Assembly (NCBI GenBank): GCA_002753515.1
Contig: PEAK01000003.1
Span: 62,001-126,000, forward strand
Reading direction: 5' to 3'
From: Magnetococcales bacterium
GTDB lineage: Bacteria > Pseudomonadota > Magnetococcia > Magnetococcales > UBA8363
Length of the DNA: 64,000 nt
Below the pieces are notes generated by a model, which saw nothing but the letters and a program-made list of their open reading frames with translations, was not told the origin of the DNA and ran no database searches. This document shows positions 51,713-60,741 of the stretch, piece by piece (position 1 is the stretch's first letter; each line of letters begins with the position of its first letter). A program made the translations under genes and the position numbers.

Positions 51713-52054
51713 TTACGACGCATCCCCAAAGCGTTTGAGCAACCATTCCCGGGGGGGCAGATGGTCGTCAATATCCTTTTCCAGAAAGGAAAAGCGATAA
51801 TTTTCAAGATAATCGTTGATAATATCCCTGGCCTGAATAATTTTTTGCGTCACTTCCCCCCGAATGATATCTGGACAGGTGGCATGATCGGGGTGCCATA
51901 TTTGTAACAAATACCGTACGCGCCCCTTGAACTCGGCGCGGGTCACGCTGGTACCCAACCCCAAAACTTGCCGTGCCCATTGCAGGCGCACGTGTAATCC
52001 TTGAGTTTCGTTGGGGGGATCTCCCGCCTGCACGATGTTTTTTCCATCGAACAT
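51713..52054 (-). CDS. Short J-domain protein
   Basis: Started at the ATG at 52054, close behind GAGGGG (113 residues). It contains a J-domain with the HPD motif in LLQIWHPDHATCPDIIRG, followed by helix IV-like QKIIQARDIINDYLENYRFS. There is no Gly/Phe-rich or zinc-finger part, so it is a type III/IV J-protein that would stimulate an Hsp70 for one client or location. The region before helix II is short, so folding of the whole J-domain is inferred. Confidence 0.65.
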   Translation of the reverse strand: MFDGKNIVQAGDPPNETQGLHVRLQWARQVLGLGTSVTRAEFKGRVRYLLQIWHPDHATCPDIIRGEVTQKIIQARDIINDYLENYRFSFLEKDIDDHLPPREWLLKRFGDAS

Positions 52055-52204
52055 GATGCCCCTCGATTGCGGCGACCACCAGGTTGTCCATGGCATTTCC
52101 ATGATTTCGTACCCGGTTGTTACACACTACTTCATTCCGGCAGGACAACGAGGTCGGGAAATGGTTGGTCCAGGATGGTCAGGATGGGATGGTGCGTGCA
52201 GAGA

Positions 52205-52423
52205 CTATTTATGCCGGTAGGAAATTCTACCTTTGGAAAGGTCGTAGGGGGTCAGCTGGACCGTCACTTTGTCACCCGGGAGGATACGGATATAATGCTT
52301 GCGCATGCGTCCCGAGATATGACACAAAAGTTTGTGCTGATTTTCAAGCTCCACACGAAACATGGCGTTGGGAAGGTTTTCCAAAACCGTCCCCTCCATT
52401 TCGATGACATCTTCCTTACTCAA
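52205..52423 (-). CDS. infA: Translation initiation factor IF-1
   Basis: A 72-residue S1/OB-fold protein: [38 protein letters not shown] and [17 protein letters not shown] are canonical. The start codon is TTG with AGGAG seven bases upstream. This is unusual for a highly expressed essential factor and may limit its synthesis. Confidence 0.97.
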   Translation of the reverse strand: MSKEDVIEMEGTVLENLPNAMFRVELENQHKLLCHISGRMRKHYIRILPGDKVTVQLTPYDLSKGRISYRHK

Positions 52424-52707
52424 GGGCTTCTCCTGAAAAACGGGTGTGGCTGACGGTCTCCGCGACCATGCCCCCCAAGTTAAAAGCGACAGACTAACTT
52501 GTTTTCACGCTTGAAGCAATGGGTAGTGACGGCACATGGTTCGGGATTTTTTCCAGGCCATTGCGAGGGGGAATGGGGGGATCTGAGTCAAAATCGTGCC
52601 GATATTGCACCAGGGATTTGATTTAAGAATGGCATCGTGTATAGTTTGAAAGGGGATGGCGATCCCATGATCGTCTGCACGATTCAATACAACCGAGGGG
52701 CAGGACA

Positions 52708-53211
52708 ATGAGTGTGGATGGAATTACCGAACCGACCCAATTTTTGACCTTTCATCTGGGCAGTGAGGTCTTCGCCGTGGAAATCGCCCGGGTTCGGGAG
52801 GTCTTGGAATACACGAAGGTCACCAAAGTTCCAAGGACACCCGATTTCATGCTTGGCGTCATCAACTTGCGGGGCAGTGTTGTTCCCCTGGTCGATATGC
52901 GGGCCAAGTTTTCCATGCCCCAGACGCAGCCTACCGTCAATACGTGCTTCATCATCATGGAGGTGATGACCGAAGATGGTACCCAGACCGTGGTGGGTGC
53001 CATGGCGGATTCGGTGCGGGAAGTCTTTGAGCTGCAACCGGACAATGTGGAAAAGCCACCCAAAATTGGTACGAAGTTGCGTGCCGACTACCTCCGGGGC
53101 ATGGGAAAACATGAGGGAAAGTTCATCATGATCCTGGATACCGATAAGATTTTTTCTGCCCAGGAGTTGCGTGCTGTCCGGCAAGGGGCTGCTGCTGGCG
53201 AGGCGGGCTGA
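52708..53211 (+). CDS. cheW: Chemotaxis adaptor CheW
   Basis: A 167-residue CheW: FLTFHLGSEVFAVEIARVREV, the receptor/kinase-binding loop MLGVINLRGSVVPLVDMRAKF, and KFIMILDTDKIFS. It couples chemoreceptors to CheA. It stands alone, with no cheA or receptor gene nearby, so it may be an extra adaptor of an MCP array. GGGGCAGGA precedes the ATG. Confidence 0.95.
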   Translation: MSVDGITEPTQFLTFHLGSEVFAVEIARVREVLEYTKVTKVPRTPDFMLGVINLRGSVVPLVDMRAKFSMPQTQPTVNTCFIIMEVMTEDGTQTVVGAMADSVREVFELQPDNVEKPPKIGTKLRADYLRGMGKHEGKFIMILDTDKIFSAQELRAVRQGAAAGEAG

Positions 53212-53220
53212 TGTGATCAA

Positions 53221-53258
53221 GGGGGACGGACTTCAAGACTTTCAGCCGACCGTCCCCC
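53221..53258. terminator. Convergent hairpin between cheW and hydrolase
   Basis: GGGGGACGG at 53221-53229 pairs perfectly with CCGTCCCCC at 53250-53258 over a 20-base loop, followed by an A-rich run. Its position between two convergent stop codons fits a bidirectional terminator. Confidence 0.6.
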
Positions 53259-53267
53259 AAAACAACG

Positions 53268-54098
53268 TCAAGATTTTATCGATACGGTAGATTTGCTGTC
53301 CGGGAACTGTGTCTGTAGCCAGCCGAGCAGGCTATCTGCCGATTCCTGCCAACGAGGCTCCAGCATCATGGCATGCGGGGTATTTTTCAGAATCACCGCT
53401 TCGATACCGTAATACAAAGCGGTCCAGCGCACATCGGTTTCGGGGACGAACATATCGGCATCCCCTCCCAGCACCATCACCTTGTAGCGACTTTTTTTCC
53501 CTGGCATGGGTGCCAATGGCGGCACTCCCATGAGTTCCAAACTGGCCAGAACGGGGGGTTCTCCCACGCGAGCCAGGAAGTCAACGAATTCGTGTCCGGG
53601 AAGGGCATCGGAAAACACCATTTTACGAATCACATTGGGGTCCATGGTGGCCACGCCCCAGGTCATGATTGCCGCCAGCTTACCCCAGAGTAACGGATTC
53701 ATGATCATGGTGCGCCAGGAGGCCAACCCCAGGCCATAAGGTGGGACCGAGGCCAACAATACCATCCCTTCCCCCAGTCCCCCGGTCTGGAAATATTTTT
53801 GCACCACCCCACCACCAAACGAATGGCCGATCAACACCGTTGGTTCTTTGATGGTGGCATAAGCCTGGCGGACATCTTCGACATATTCGCTCAGGGTATT
53901 CATGCGCACCAACTTGGACGATTCGCTTTTACCGTGACCTCGCAAGCTTACCGCATGACAGCGATATCCCTGTTTGGCGAAATAAGGGAGATAATGCCGT
54001 TCCCACACCCAGGCCCCCACACATATTCCATGAACGAACAATAAATTGACCGGTTTTTTCGGTCCTGTCGGTTCATGCGTGATCAATTCCAAATTCAT
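53268..54098 (-). CDS. Alpha/beta hydrolase
   Basis: Started at the ATG at 54098 behind GGAG (276 residues). The fold markers are LLFVHGICVGAWVWERHYLP (oxyanion HG), the nucleophile elbow LIGHSFGGGVVQKYF, the acid in GGDADMFVPETDV and the His in KNTPHAMMLEP, so the Ser-Asp-His triad is intact. Substrate is unknown; esterase or lipase-like activity is likely. It has no signal peptide, so it is cytoplasmic. Confidence 0.85.
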   Translation of the reverse strand: MNLELITHEPTGPKKPVNLLFVHGICVGAWVWERHYLPYFAKQGYRCHAVSLRGHGKSESSKLVRMNTLSEYVEDVRQAYATIKEPTVLIGHSFGGGVVQKYFQTGGLGEGMVLLASVPPYGLGLASWRTMIMNPLLWGKLAAIMTWGVATMDPNVIRKMVFSDALPGHEFVDFLARVGEPPVLASLELMGVPPLAPMPGKKSRYKVMVLGGDADMFVPETDVRWTALYYGIEAVILKNTPHAMMLEPRWQESADSLLGWLQTQFPDSKSTVSIKS

Positions 54099-54216
54099 GG
54101 CATCCACTCCCCAATCATCCACTGGTCACGACCATCACTCCCAAGGGAGTGGGGCCAAAAAGTAAACAACAAACACTCTTACGCATACCGAAGTGTACAC
54201 CCTAAGCGCACCTTGG

Positions 54217-55116
54217 TCAGTGCGAAGGCAGCAAAAAACGGTAGGACATGATTTTGTAGGCGAGCCGGGCAACCAAAAAATCGCAGGCATGCAGGCCGGG
54301 AATGGGTGCCAGTTCGGTAATATCGGCACCCAACACTTCGGAGTGTTGCATGAGCATTTTAAGGATGGGCATGACATCATCCCAGAACAATCCCCCGGGT
54401 TCTGGCGTGCCAGTAGCCGGCATCAGGCTGGCATCAAAGGCATCTACGTCAAAAGAAAGATAGACCTTCTTGCCCGAGATCAGGTGTCGGAGCGATTCCA
54501 GGGACCAGTTCGGTTTATCATGTGCCCAAAAGATATGCACTCTTTCCCCGGCATTTTCAAGCCAGTTCGCCTCCTGGCGGGACAGGTTGCGAATTCCCAG
54601 ACTAACCAGTTCCACCTGGGGATGATCCAAACAACGGCGCATTGCCGAAGCATGGGAATAATGTTGTCCCAGATAGCCGTCGCGCAAGTCGGCATGGGCA
54701 TCAAAATGGACCAGACACACGTTGGGGTAACGTGCGACAAAGGGTCGGATCGCCCCGGGTGTCAACCCATGCTCCCCTCCTAATATCAAGGGGAAATACC
54801 CGGCAATCAAAGCCTCTTCCACACGGTTTTGCAACAGTGTCAACGCCTCGGTCACATTGTCGGGCACGGGATCGGGAATCCGGGTGTCAATTCTAAAGTG
54901 ATCGCACGGTTCGGTCCAAAGTTCGCAATCAAAGGTTTCCACTTCTTTGGAGGCGGCCAAGATGGCCCGGGGTCCTTGGGCGGTGCCATGGCCGTAGGTT
55001 ACGCTGGCCTCCAAACCGAAGGGAATGACCAGGACACGGTTATTGGTGTCGGCCCCTCTTTTCAGGTGTTCCTGGTCTAGTCCGAGAAAGCCCTCCAGGG
55101 GTGGTAAACAATCCAT
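54217..55116 (-). CDS. Agmatinase/ureohydrolase family enzyme
   Basis: A 299-residue arginase-fold protein. The binuclear manganese motifs are all present: GGEHGLTPG, VHFDAHADLRD and SFDVDAFDASLMPATGTPEPG. Family members split agmatine to putrescine and urea, or act on related guanidino compounds. No speA (arginine decarboxylase) is adjacent, so the exact substrate is unproven; the shape is nearest SpeB. Confidence 0.85.
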   Translation of the reverse strand: MDCLPPLEGFLGLDQEHLKRGADTNNRVLVIPFGLEASVTYGHGTAQGPRAILAASKEVETFDCELWTEPCDHFRIDTRIPDPVPDNVTEALTLLQNRVEEALIAGYFPLILGGEHGLTPGAIRPFVARYPNVCLVHFDAHADLRDGYLGQHYSHASAMRRCLDHPQVELVSLGIRNLSRQEANWLENAGERVHIFWAHDKPNWSLESLRHLISGKKVYLSFDVDAFDASLMPATGTPEPGGLFWDDVMPILKMLMQHSEVLGADITELAPIPGLHACDFLVARLAYKIMSYRFLLPSH

Positions 55117-55136
55117 CGTGCAATTCCGTGGCAGTG

Positions 55137-56861
55137 TCAGGTAAAAGAAAAAATCTTTTCAATGATTTCAGAGAACTCCGTAGCAACGAGTGGCTTGGAA
55201 AACAGATACCCTTGGGCCATGGGACAGCCGCGTTCGATTAAGAAATCGGCCTGACGAGAGCTTTCCACCCCTTCGCCGATCACCATTCTTTTGAGGCTCC
55301 GCGCCAACGACATGATTGCCTCAACCAATACGACCGTTTCCGGATCGGAGTTATTGTCCGCCACGAAAGCCCGATCAATCTTGATGCCATTGACTGGCAG
55401 ACGTTTGAGAACGCTCAAGGATGAAGATCCGGTGCCGAAATCATCGAGCCAAATATTGACGCCTATGTCCACCAATCTTTTCAGCATGGCCATGGCACGC
55501 GCTTCATCTTCGGACAAGATGTTTTCCGTGATTTCCAACACCAGGGCCGTGGGTGGCAAACCGGTCTGCCGGAGGATTTCAGGAATTTTATCGTCTGTGG
55601 AGAGTTCCCGGCAGCGGGTGCAGGACAGGTTGACGGTAATGAAGAAATCGGCCAGGCCATAATGATGACGCCATGTCTGGGCCTGGGTACAGGCGGTACG
55701 GATGGCCCATTCGGTGAATACGGCGATCATGCCGATTTCTTCTGCCAAGGGGACGAACACGGCTGGGGATATGTTACCGCGCCGGGGATGAATCCAGCGT
55801 AAGAAGCTTTCGGCTCCGACAATTCGACCTGTGTTCAGATCGACGATGGGCTGGTAGTGGATTTGCAGTTCTCCCCGATCCAGGGCGCGATGCAAATCTT
55901 TTTCGAGTTCCATCCTTTCGAGAGCTTGGGCATGCATGTCCGGGGTAAAGAAACGGTAGGCATTGCGACCGGATGTTTTGGCGCGGTACATGGCGGTATC
56001 GGCATTTTTCAACAGGGTATCCAACTCATCGGCATCGTCGGGATAGACGCTGATACCTACGGAACCTGAGATGAATGTTTCTTGACCTTCGAGGATAAAG
56101 GGTTCGGCCAGTTGGCGAATAATTTCTGCGGCCACCCTTTCGGCATGGGGGCCCCGGGCCATATCGGGCAGGATGGCGGTAAACTCGTCTCCGCCCATAC
56201 GCGCCACCGTATCGGATTGACGCAAGGAATCTTTCAAACGTTTGGCCACATCGCGCAACAGTTGATCACCAGCCGCATGTCCCATGGTATCATTGACCCA
56301 CTTGAAGCGATCCAGATCGATGAACATCAGTGCCACGCGGCTTTTGGCGCGCTTGGCCCGTATCAGTTCCCGGTTCAGACGATCCATGAACAGGGTGCGG
56401 TTGGGTAATTTAGTCAGGTTGTCGTAGTTGGCCTGATGACGAATCCGTTCTTCCGACTCTTTCCTTTGGGAAATATCGCGAAACAGGGTACATAAGGCTT
56501 TGGTTTCGCCAAAGGTCATCCCGGTTGTCAATGATTCGATGATGAGCTTCCGGCCGTCCAGGCGCAGGAGTTCCATTTCTGCGGGCCAACCGGTCATCAG
56601 ATGTTTTTCATCGGTTGTAGCGGCTATGGATTCCTGGATACGCTGCCAGGAGTCCGGGGGGAAAAAGGAGGATAAGGGTTGATCAAGCAACTCCAGACGA
56701 CCGGCGGCACCGATCATTTTGGCGGCGACTTCGTTGGCGTAGAATATTTTTCCATCGGCATGGACAAAGATCCCTTCGGGGAAATTGTCCACCAAGGCCT
56801 GGAAAAATGCTTTCTGGCGGATGAGTTCCTTTGACTTTTCGGGTTCTTGATGACACGGCAT
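55137..56861 (-). CDS. PAS-GGDEF-EAL cyclic-di-GMP protein
   Basis: A 574-residue cytoplasmic protein. A PAS domain (residues 15-130) is followed by GGDEF (residues 145-305; active site MGGDEF intact, so diguanylate cyclase activity is possible). The EAL domain (315-570) has ESF in place of EAL but keeps the lead Glu, VNLS, EITEN, DDFGTG and KIDRAF; the usual AEGVE reads GEGVE. Phosphodiesterase activity is therefore uncertain. MshE-type ATPases bind c-di-GMP, so the protein could influence the pilus here. No membrane helix is seen. Confidence 0.9.
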   Translation of the reverse strand: MPCHQEPEKSKELIRQKAFFQALVDNFPEGIFVHADGKIFYANEVAAKMIGAAGRLELLDQPLSSFFPPDSWQRIQESIAATTDEKHLMTGWPAEMELLRLDGRKLIIESLTTGMTFGETKALCTLFRDISQRKESEERIRHQANYDNLTKLPNRTLFMDRLNRELIRAKRAKSRVALMFIDLDRFKWVNDTMGHAAGDQLLRDVAKRLKDSLRQSDTVARMGGDEFTAILPDMARGPHAERVAAEIIRQLAEPFILEGQETFISGSVGISVYPDDADELDTLLKNADTAMYRAKTSGRNAYRFFTPDMHAQALERMELEKDLHRALDRGELQIHYQPIVDLNTGRIVGAESFLRWIHPRRGNISPAVFVPLAEEIGMIAVFTEWAIRTACTQAQTWRHHYGLADFFITVNLSCTRCRELSTDDKIPEILRQTGLPPTALVLEITENILSEDEARAMAMLKRLVDIGVNIWLDDFGTGSSSLSVLKRLPVNGIKIDRAFVADNNSDPETVVLVEAIMSLARSLKRMVIGEGVESSRQADFLIERGCPMAQGYLFSKPLVATEFSEIIEKIFSFT

Positions 56862-56920
56862 TCCCCGGTCGTCCTCCTGATATTGGGCTCTTTTAAGGGA
56901 ATCAAGTTTTTTATTATACC

Positions 56921-57140
56921 GAAACCAACTCGGGATACGTAATTTTCCAGCGTCATTCCCGCGAAAGCGGGAATCCAGAAAGTCATGGGAGATAGGAAGA
57001 TCTCCCCCGATTCAGGCATTCGGGCGCAGGCTCTGGATCCCCGCTGAAGCCTCGTCATTCCCGCAAAAGCGGGAACCCCGAATGTCTGAATCGGGGGCGG
57101 GGATGACAAAAACTACGCATCCCAAAATAGCTGCGGTTTA
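56921..57140. repeat. Composite palindromic repeat
   Basis: Contains the GTCATTCCCGCGAAAGCGGGAATCC palindrome family (56952 and 57053), ended by ctgcggttta at 57131, as in the cluster at 26430. A separate inverted repeat, CCCCCGATTCAG..CATTCGGG at 57004 and its complement near 57075-57096, is nested inside. No gene is present. Confidence 0.75.
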
Positions 57141-57270
57141 AGGCGTTGCCTGGATCAGTCATTTTCTATATTAATAGATCCCAGGCTTGCTACACCAGGG
57201 CTGTCGCCAGGGTAGCAGATTCCGCCGCAAGCCACAAACATTTGGCAAAGACTTGGTCAGGACATCGGAT

Positions 57271-57789
57271 ATGATCGCCCTAATATTATTGAATGTCATC
57301 CTTGCTATTGCCTCGATTTTTATCCCGATCCTGGGGGGGTATCTGACCATTATCTCGGGAATTCTTACTTTGTTTTTTCCGGGACGCCATTACATTTTGG
57401 CCCTGTTCATCTCTGGGCTCAACTTGGCTAACATTTTGTTCATGTCCCCTTTCCTGCGAACCAATGCCGCCATTGCGATGCAATACCACGATGGTAAATG
57501 GGTGCTGGCCTATGTGGGCATTGCGGTATTTCATGGCATCGTTGCCCTGTTCATTTATTTTAAATATTTACGGCTGCGCAAAAAGAAAGGGCACGTTACA
57601 AAAAACATCTTTATAAAGACAAAATCAAGGGGACGCAAATCCATTTCTCCCGGAGAGGTTCCACCTGGTTTTCATCTGGATGATCCTGATGGCGTCTTTG
57701 TGACTCCCGTGGATCTGCCCGAGCCCGAGGAGGTTATGCCGAGACCCAAGGCAAAACCTGGAGCCGATAAGCCCATGAAACAAGCCTAG
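57271..57789 (+). CDS. Small multi-pass membrane protein, unknown
   Basis: Started at the ATG at 57271 (172 residues). About four hydrophobic segments lie in the first 110 residues (IALILLNVILAIASIFIPIL, GGYLTIISGILTLFF, YILALFISGLNLANILF, VLAYVGIAVFHGIVALFIYF). A basic stretch (RLRKKKGHVTK) follows and then a Pro-rich cytoplasmic tail ending PRPKAKPGADKPMKQA. I do not recognise the family. It has its own upstream region after the repeat cluster. Confidence 0.6.
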   Translation: MIALILLNVILAIASIFIPILGGYLTIISGILTLFFPGRHYILALFISGLNLANILFMSPFLRTNAAIAMQYHDGKWVLAYVGIAVFHGIVALFIYFKYLRLRKKKGHVTKNIFIKTKSRGRKSISPGEVPPGFHLDDPDGVFVTPVDLPEPEEVMPRPKAKPGADKPMKQA

Positions 57790-57843
57790 GCTGGGGTTTG
57801 CTGCCGGCAAATGTTCCTTATTGTCTTGATGTGGTTTAGCCAT

Positions 57844-57877
57844 CCGTTTAAACTAGTTGTCAGACTGGTCTAAACGG
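57844..57877. promoter_or_regulatory. Inverted repeat before the toxin-antitoxin operon
   Basis: CCGTTTA at 57844-57850 and TAAACGG at 57871-57877 form a 7-bp inverted repeat ending 23 bases before the antitoxin start. Antitoxins of this type repress their own promoter, so this is a candidate operator. Confidence 0.4.
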
Positions 57878-57900
57878 GTTGGTAGCGTGGAGGATGAATC

Positions 57901-58140
57901 ATGGAAACTATCGGTGCGTTTGCGGCAAAAACTCACCTTTCAGCACTCCTGGATCGTGTTGTCCAGGGGGAGCAGATTACCATAACCAGGCATGGCGTAC
58001 CGGTGGCGGTGATGCTGCCATCCGATTCACAGCCAAAACAAACTTGCCGTGAGAGTGTTCAAGCGTTAAAGGAATTCAGGGCCAGACATAGTCTTGGGAC
58101 AGTTTCACTCCGGTCTCTGATTGTGGAAGGGAGGGATTAG
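57901..58140 (+). CDS. Phd/YefM-type antitoxin
   Basis: A 79-residue protein with GGAGG 7 bases before the ATG. METIGAFAAKTHLSALLDRV and GEQITITRHGVPVAVMLPSD are the Phd/YefM DNA-binding fold. The flexible C-terminus would wrap the toxin. It overlaps the region just before the PIN-domain gene, as in Phd-VapC pairs. Confidence 0.9.
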   Translation: METIGAFAAKTHLSALLDRVVQGEQITITRHGVPVAVMLPSDSQPKQTCRESVQALKEFRARHSLGTVSLRSLIVEGRD

Positions 58141-58141
58141 G

Positions 58142-58558
58142 GTGGTTTTAAGTTTTGTATTGGATAATTCGGTCTCCATGTCTTGGTTCTTCAAGGATCA
58201 GGGTGGGGATTATGGGGATAGGGTTCTTGATGCCCTTGTTTGTGGGAAGGCTTGGGTTCCAGGAATATGGCCATTGGAGATGGCCAATGTTTTATCCCGA
58301 GCAGAAAAAAAGAAGATCGTGGCCAGGAGTGATATTGTCCGCTTCCTTAACCTTGTGAAAGGATTATCCATTCAGGTTGCAGAGGATTCAACCCAACGTA
58401 TTTTTGGGGAGATTTTGTCGCTGGCCACAGCACAAAACTTATCCGCCTACGATGCCACCTACTTGGATTTGGCCATGCGGGAAGGTATTCCGATAGCAAC
58501 GCTGGACGATGATCTTCGTACAGCGGCGCGAAGAGTGGGTGTGGTCATTTTTGAATGA
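58142..58558 (+). CDS. VapC-type PIN-domain ribonuclease toxin
   Basis: GTG start at 58142 behind GAGG (138 residues), right after the antitoxin stop. The PIN-domain acidic residues are visible: Asp in FVLDNSVSMSW, Glu in PLEMANVLSRAE, Asp in LSAYDATYLDLA and Asp in ATLDDDLRTAA. VapC toxins cut tRNA or rRNA when freed from antitoxin. All key residues are present, so the pair is probably active. Confidence 0.9.
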   Translation: MVLSFVLDNSVSMSWFFKDQGGDYGDRVLDALVCGKAWVPGIWPLEMANVLSRAEKKKIVARSDIVRFLNLVKGLSIQVAEDSTQRIFGEILSLATAQNLSAYDATYLDLAMREGIPIATLDDDLRTAARRVGVVIFE

Positions 58559-58697
58559 CGTCTCTTTTTATTGCAAAAAAGTAGAACACGAAAGCCTGCA
58601 CACCTCCCCAAGCGCACTCCCCGCCCAGAAATGAGTCACTTTTTTTTCCCTTATAGCCCCATGGCGTGGAATCCTGCCCAAAAAATTAGCATATGTA

Positions 58698-58714
58698 TGC
58701 AAGTCATGCCTGCA
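58698..58714. promoter_or_regulatory. Candidate NtrC-like site upstream of glnK
   Basis: TGCAAGTCATGCCTGCA is a 17-bp TGCA-N9-TGCA repeat, the frame of NtrC binding sites. Its centre lies about 80 bp upstream of the sigma-54 -24 element, a normal enhancer distance. The inner bases match the consensus poorly. Confidence 0.4.
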
Positions 58715-58786
58715 TATTAAGCATTTATGGGGCTATTAGCTGGAATAGATAAGGAAATAATGATATATATCAAAATTTTATCTCTA

Positions 58787-58801
58787 TGGCACGCCAGTTG
58801 C
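58787..58801 (+). promoter_or_regulatory. Sigma-54 promoter of glnK-amtB
   Basis: TGGCACGCCAGTTGC matches the -24/-12 consensus TGGCAC-N5-TTGC exactly and lies 71 bp before the glnK ATG. This indicates nitrogen-limited expression through RpoN and an NtrC-type activator. Confidence 0.85.
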
Positions 58802-58872
58802 GGACCTCTACTTGCGTAGACTTGGCAACCGCCACACACTGAACAATTTTCAGGCAGGCTCAGGAGAGGTAT

Positions 58873-59211
58873 ATGAAATGGGTAATCGCAATCATCAAGC
58901 CGTTTAAACAGGACGATGTCCGGGAAGCACTCATGGCGGTTGGCGTTACGGGGATGACCGTCTCCGAAGTGCGCGGATTCGGGCGGCAGAAAGGGCATAC
59001 GGAATTGTACCGTGGCGCGGAGTACCAGGTTGATTTCCTGCCGAAAATCAAGGTGGAGGTGGCTGTCAATGATGATCTTCTCGACCAGGTTATTCAGGCG
59101 ATTCGTACCTCGGCTGGTACTGGCAAGATTGGTGATGGCAAAGTGTTTGTTTTGAATATTGAGCATGCGGTCCGCCTGAGAACCGGCGAGACCGGCCCAA
59201 GCGTCCTATAA
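58873..59211 (+). CDS. glnK: Nitrogen regulatory protein PII (GlnK)
   Basis: A 112-residue PII protein: MKWVIAIIKPFKQDDVREAL, the T-loop with uridylylated Tyr51 in YRGAEYQVDFLPKIK, and the C-loop TGKIGDGKVFVLNIE. It reports nitrogen and energy status and blocks AmtB when nitrogen is ample. The sigma-54 promoter and the amtB gene 20 bp downstream mark it as GlnK rather than GlnB. Confidence 0.95.
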   Translation: MKWVIAIIKPFKQDDVREALMAVGVTGMTVSEVRGFGRQKGHTELYRGAEYQVDFLPKIKVEVAVNDDLLDQVIQAIRTSAGTGKIGDGKVFVLNIEHAVRLRTGETGPSVL

Positions 59212-59231
59212 TCTGGCAAGGAGATACCCAA

Positions 59232-60557
59232 ATGATCAATCTGAGAAAACAGCTTTGGCTGTCACTGGCGGCTATGCCGATACTTGCTTTGCCTGCCGTT
59301 GCCCTTGCCGATGCAGCGCCAACACCACCCCCGACCTTGAATTCGGGGGATACCGCCTGGATGATGACCTCGACGGCCCTGGTGCTGTTCATGACCATTC
59401 CCGGTTTGTCTCTATTTTATGGTGGTATGGTGCGTTCCAAAAACGTCCTTTCCGTTCTCATGCAGTGTTTTGCCATTACGGCTCTGGTGTCGGTGTTATG
59501 GACCATTTACGGTTTTTCCATGGCATTTACCTCAGGAGGTGGGGCCAACGATTGGATTGGTGGCTTGGAAAACCTGTTCCTGATGGGTATCGGGGTGAGT
59601 ACCCTGAAGGGAACCATACCCACTACGGTTTTTGTCATCTTTCAAATGACTTTCGCTATCATTACCCCGGCTCTGATTATCGGGGCCTTTGCCGAAAGGA
59701 TGAAATTTTCTTCACTTCTGACGTTTATTGTCCTTTGGTTCAGCTTGGTTTACGTGCCCGTATGTCATTGGGTCTGGGGTGATGGCTGGCTGCAAAGCAA
59801 AGGGGTACTTGACTTTGCCGGTGGTACGGTTGTCCACATTAACGCCGGCATTGCAGGTTTGGTTGCCGCCCTGGTGATGGGTAAACGCAAAGGGTATCCC
59901 ACCACGCATATGCCGCCGCATAATCTGCCCTTGACGGTTACCGGTGCCGGCATGCTTTGGGTTGGCTGGTTTGGTTTTAACGCGGGTTCTCAACTCATGG
60001 CCGATGGTACTGCCGGGATGGCCATGGCTGTAACCCAAATCGCGACTGCCATGGCGGCGATCGCCTGGATGACCATGGAGTGGATGCGGCATGGCAAACC
60101 CAGTGCCCTGGGTATTGTCACGGGTGCTGTGGGCGGATTGGTTGCCATTACCCCGGCCTCTGGATTTGTTGGCCCGGTGGGCGCGTTGGCCATCGGTGCG
60201 GCGGCTGGTTCCATCTGCTTCTTCGGTGCAACGACTATGAAACGCTCTTTCGGCTATGACGATTCCCTCGATGCCTTCGGCGTCCATGGTATCGGCGGCA
60301 TCATCGGCGCTGTATTGACCGGGGTCTTTGCAGCCACCAATTTGGGGGGGGTGGGTTTTGCCAAAGGGATCGAGTCCATGGGGCAACAAGTCATGGTACA
60401 ATTGATCGGTATTGGCGTCACGATTGTCTACTGTGCCCTGGTTACTTTCATCATCCTCAAAATTATTGGTGCCATCATGGGGCTGCGGGTGGACGAGGAG
60501 GAGGAAACCATGGGTCTGGATATCGCACTGCACGATGAACGGGGGTACAGTATCTGA
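59232..60557 (+). CDS. amtB: Ammonium transporter AmtB
   Basis: A 441-residue protein with a signal peptide (LWLSLAAMPILALPAVALADA) and eleven membrane helices. Signature stretches include LFYGGMVRSKNVLSVLMQCF, DFAGGTVVHINAGIAGLVAA and FGVHGIGGIIGAVLTGVFAA with the twin pore histidines. It conducts ammonium and is gated by GlnK. A strong terminator follows. Confidence 0.97.
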   Translation: MINLRKQLWLSLAAMPILALPAVALADAAPTPPPTLNSGDTAWMMTSTALVLFMTIPGLSLFYGGMVRSKNVLSVLMQCFAITALVSVLWTIYGFSMAFTSGGGANDWIGGLENLFLMGIGVSTLKGTIPTTVFVIFQMTFAIITPALIIGAFAERMKFSSLLTFIVLWFSLVYVPVCHWVWGDGWLQSKGVLDFAGGTVVHINAGIAGLVAALVMGKRKGYPTTHMPPHNLPLTVTGAGMLWVGWFGFNAGSQLMADGTAGMAMAVTQIATAMAAIAWMTMEWMRHGKPSALGIVTGAVGGLVAITPASGFVGPVGALAIGAAAGSICFFGATTMKRSFGYDDSLDAFGVHGIGGIIGAVLTGVFAATNLGGVGFAKGIESMGQQVMVQLIGIGVTIVYCALVTFIILKIIGAIMGLRVDEEEETMGLDIALHDERGYSI

Positions 60558-60582
60558 TCTTTGTAGTCCCTCGCCAGTTTCC

Positions 60583-60617
60583 AAGCCGGGAGTTTCCAGT
60601 CCTCCCGGCTTTTTTTT
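60583..60617 (+). terminator. Intrinsic terminator of glnK-amtB
   Basis: A 10-bp stem AAGCCGGGAG / CTCCCGGCTT with a 9-base loop followed by T8. It starts 26 bases after the amtB stop. Confidence 0.92.
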
Positions 60618-60741
60618 ATGGCAAAAGCGGGAGGGGCCAGCAGAGGAACGTTTCATTTCTTTGCTGAGTTGGTTTAAGATGGATTTTTTCGCTATTTTGG
60701 CAATTCAAATCTTCCAATGGTATCGAAGACTGGGCTCCCAT

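Noticed and set aside
52505-52708. Leftward 67-codon frame between infA and cheW
   Set aside because: No ribosome site, no family resemblance, and it spans the cheW leader.
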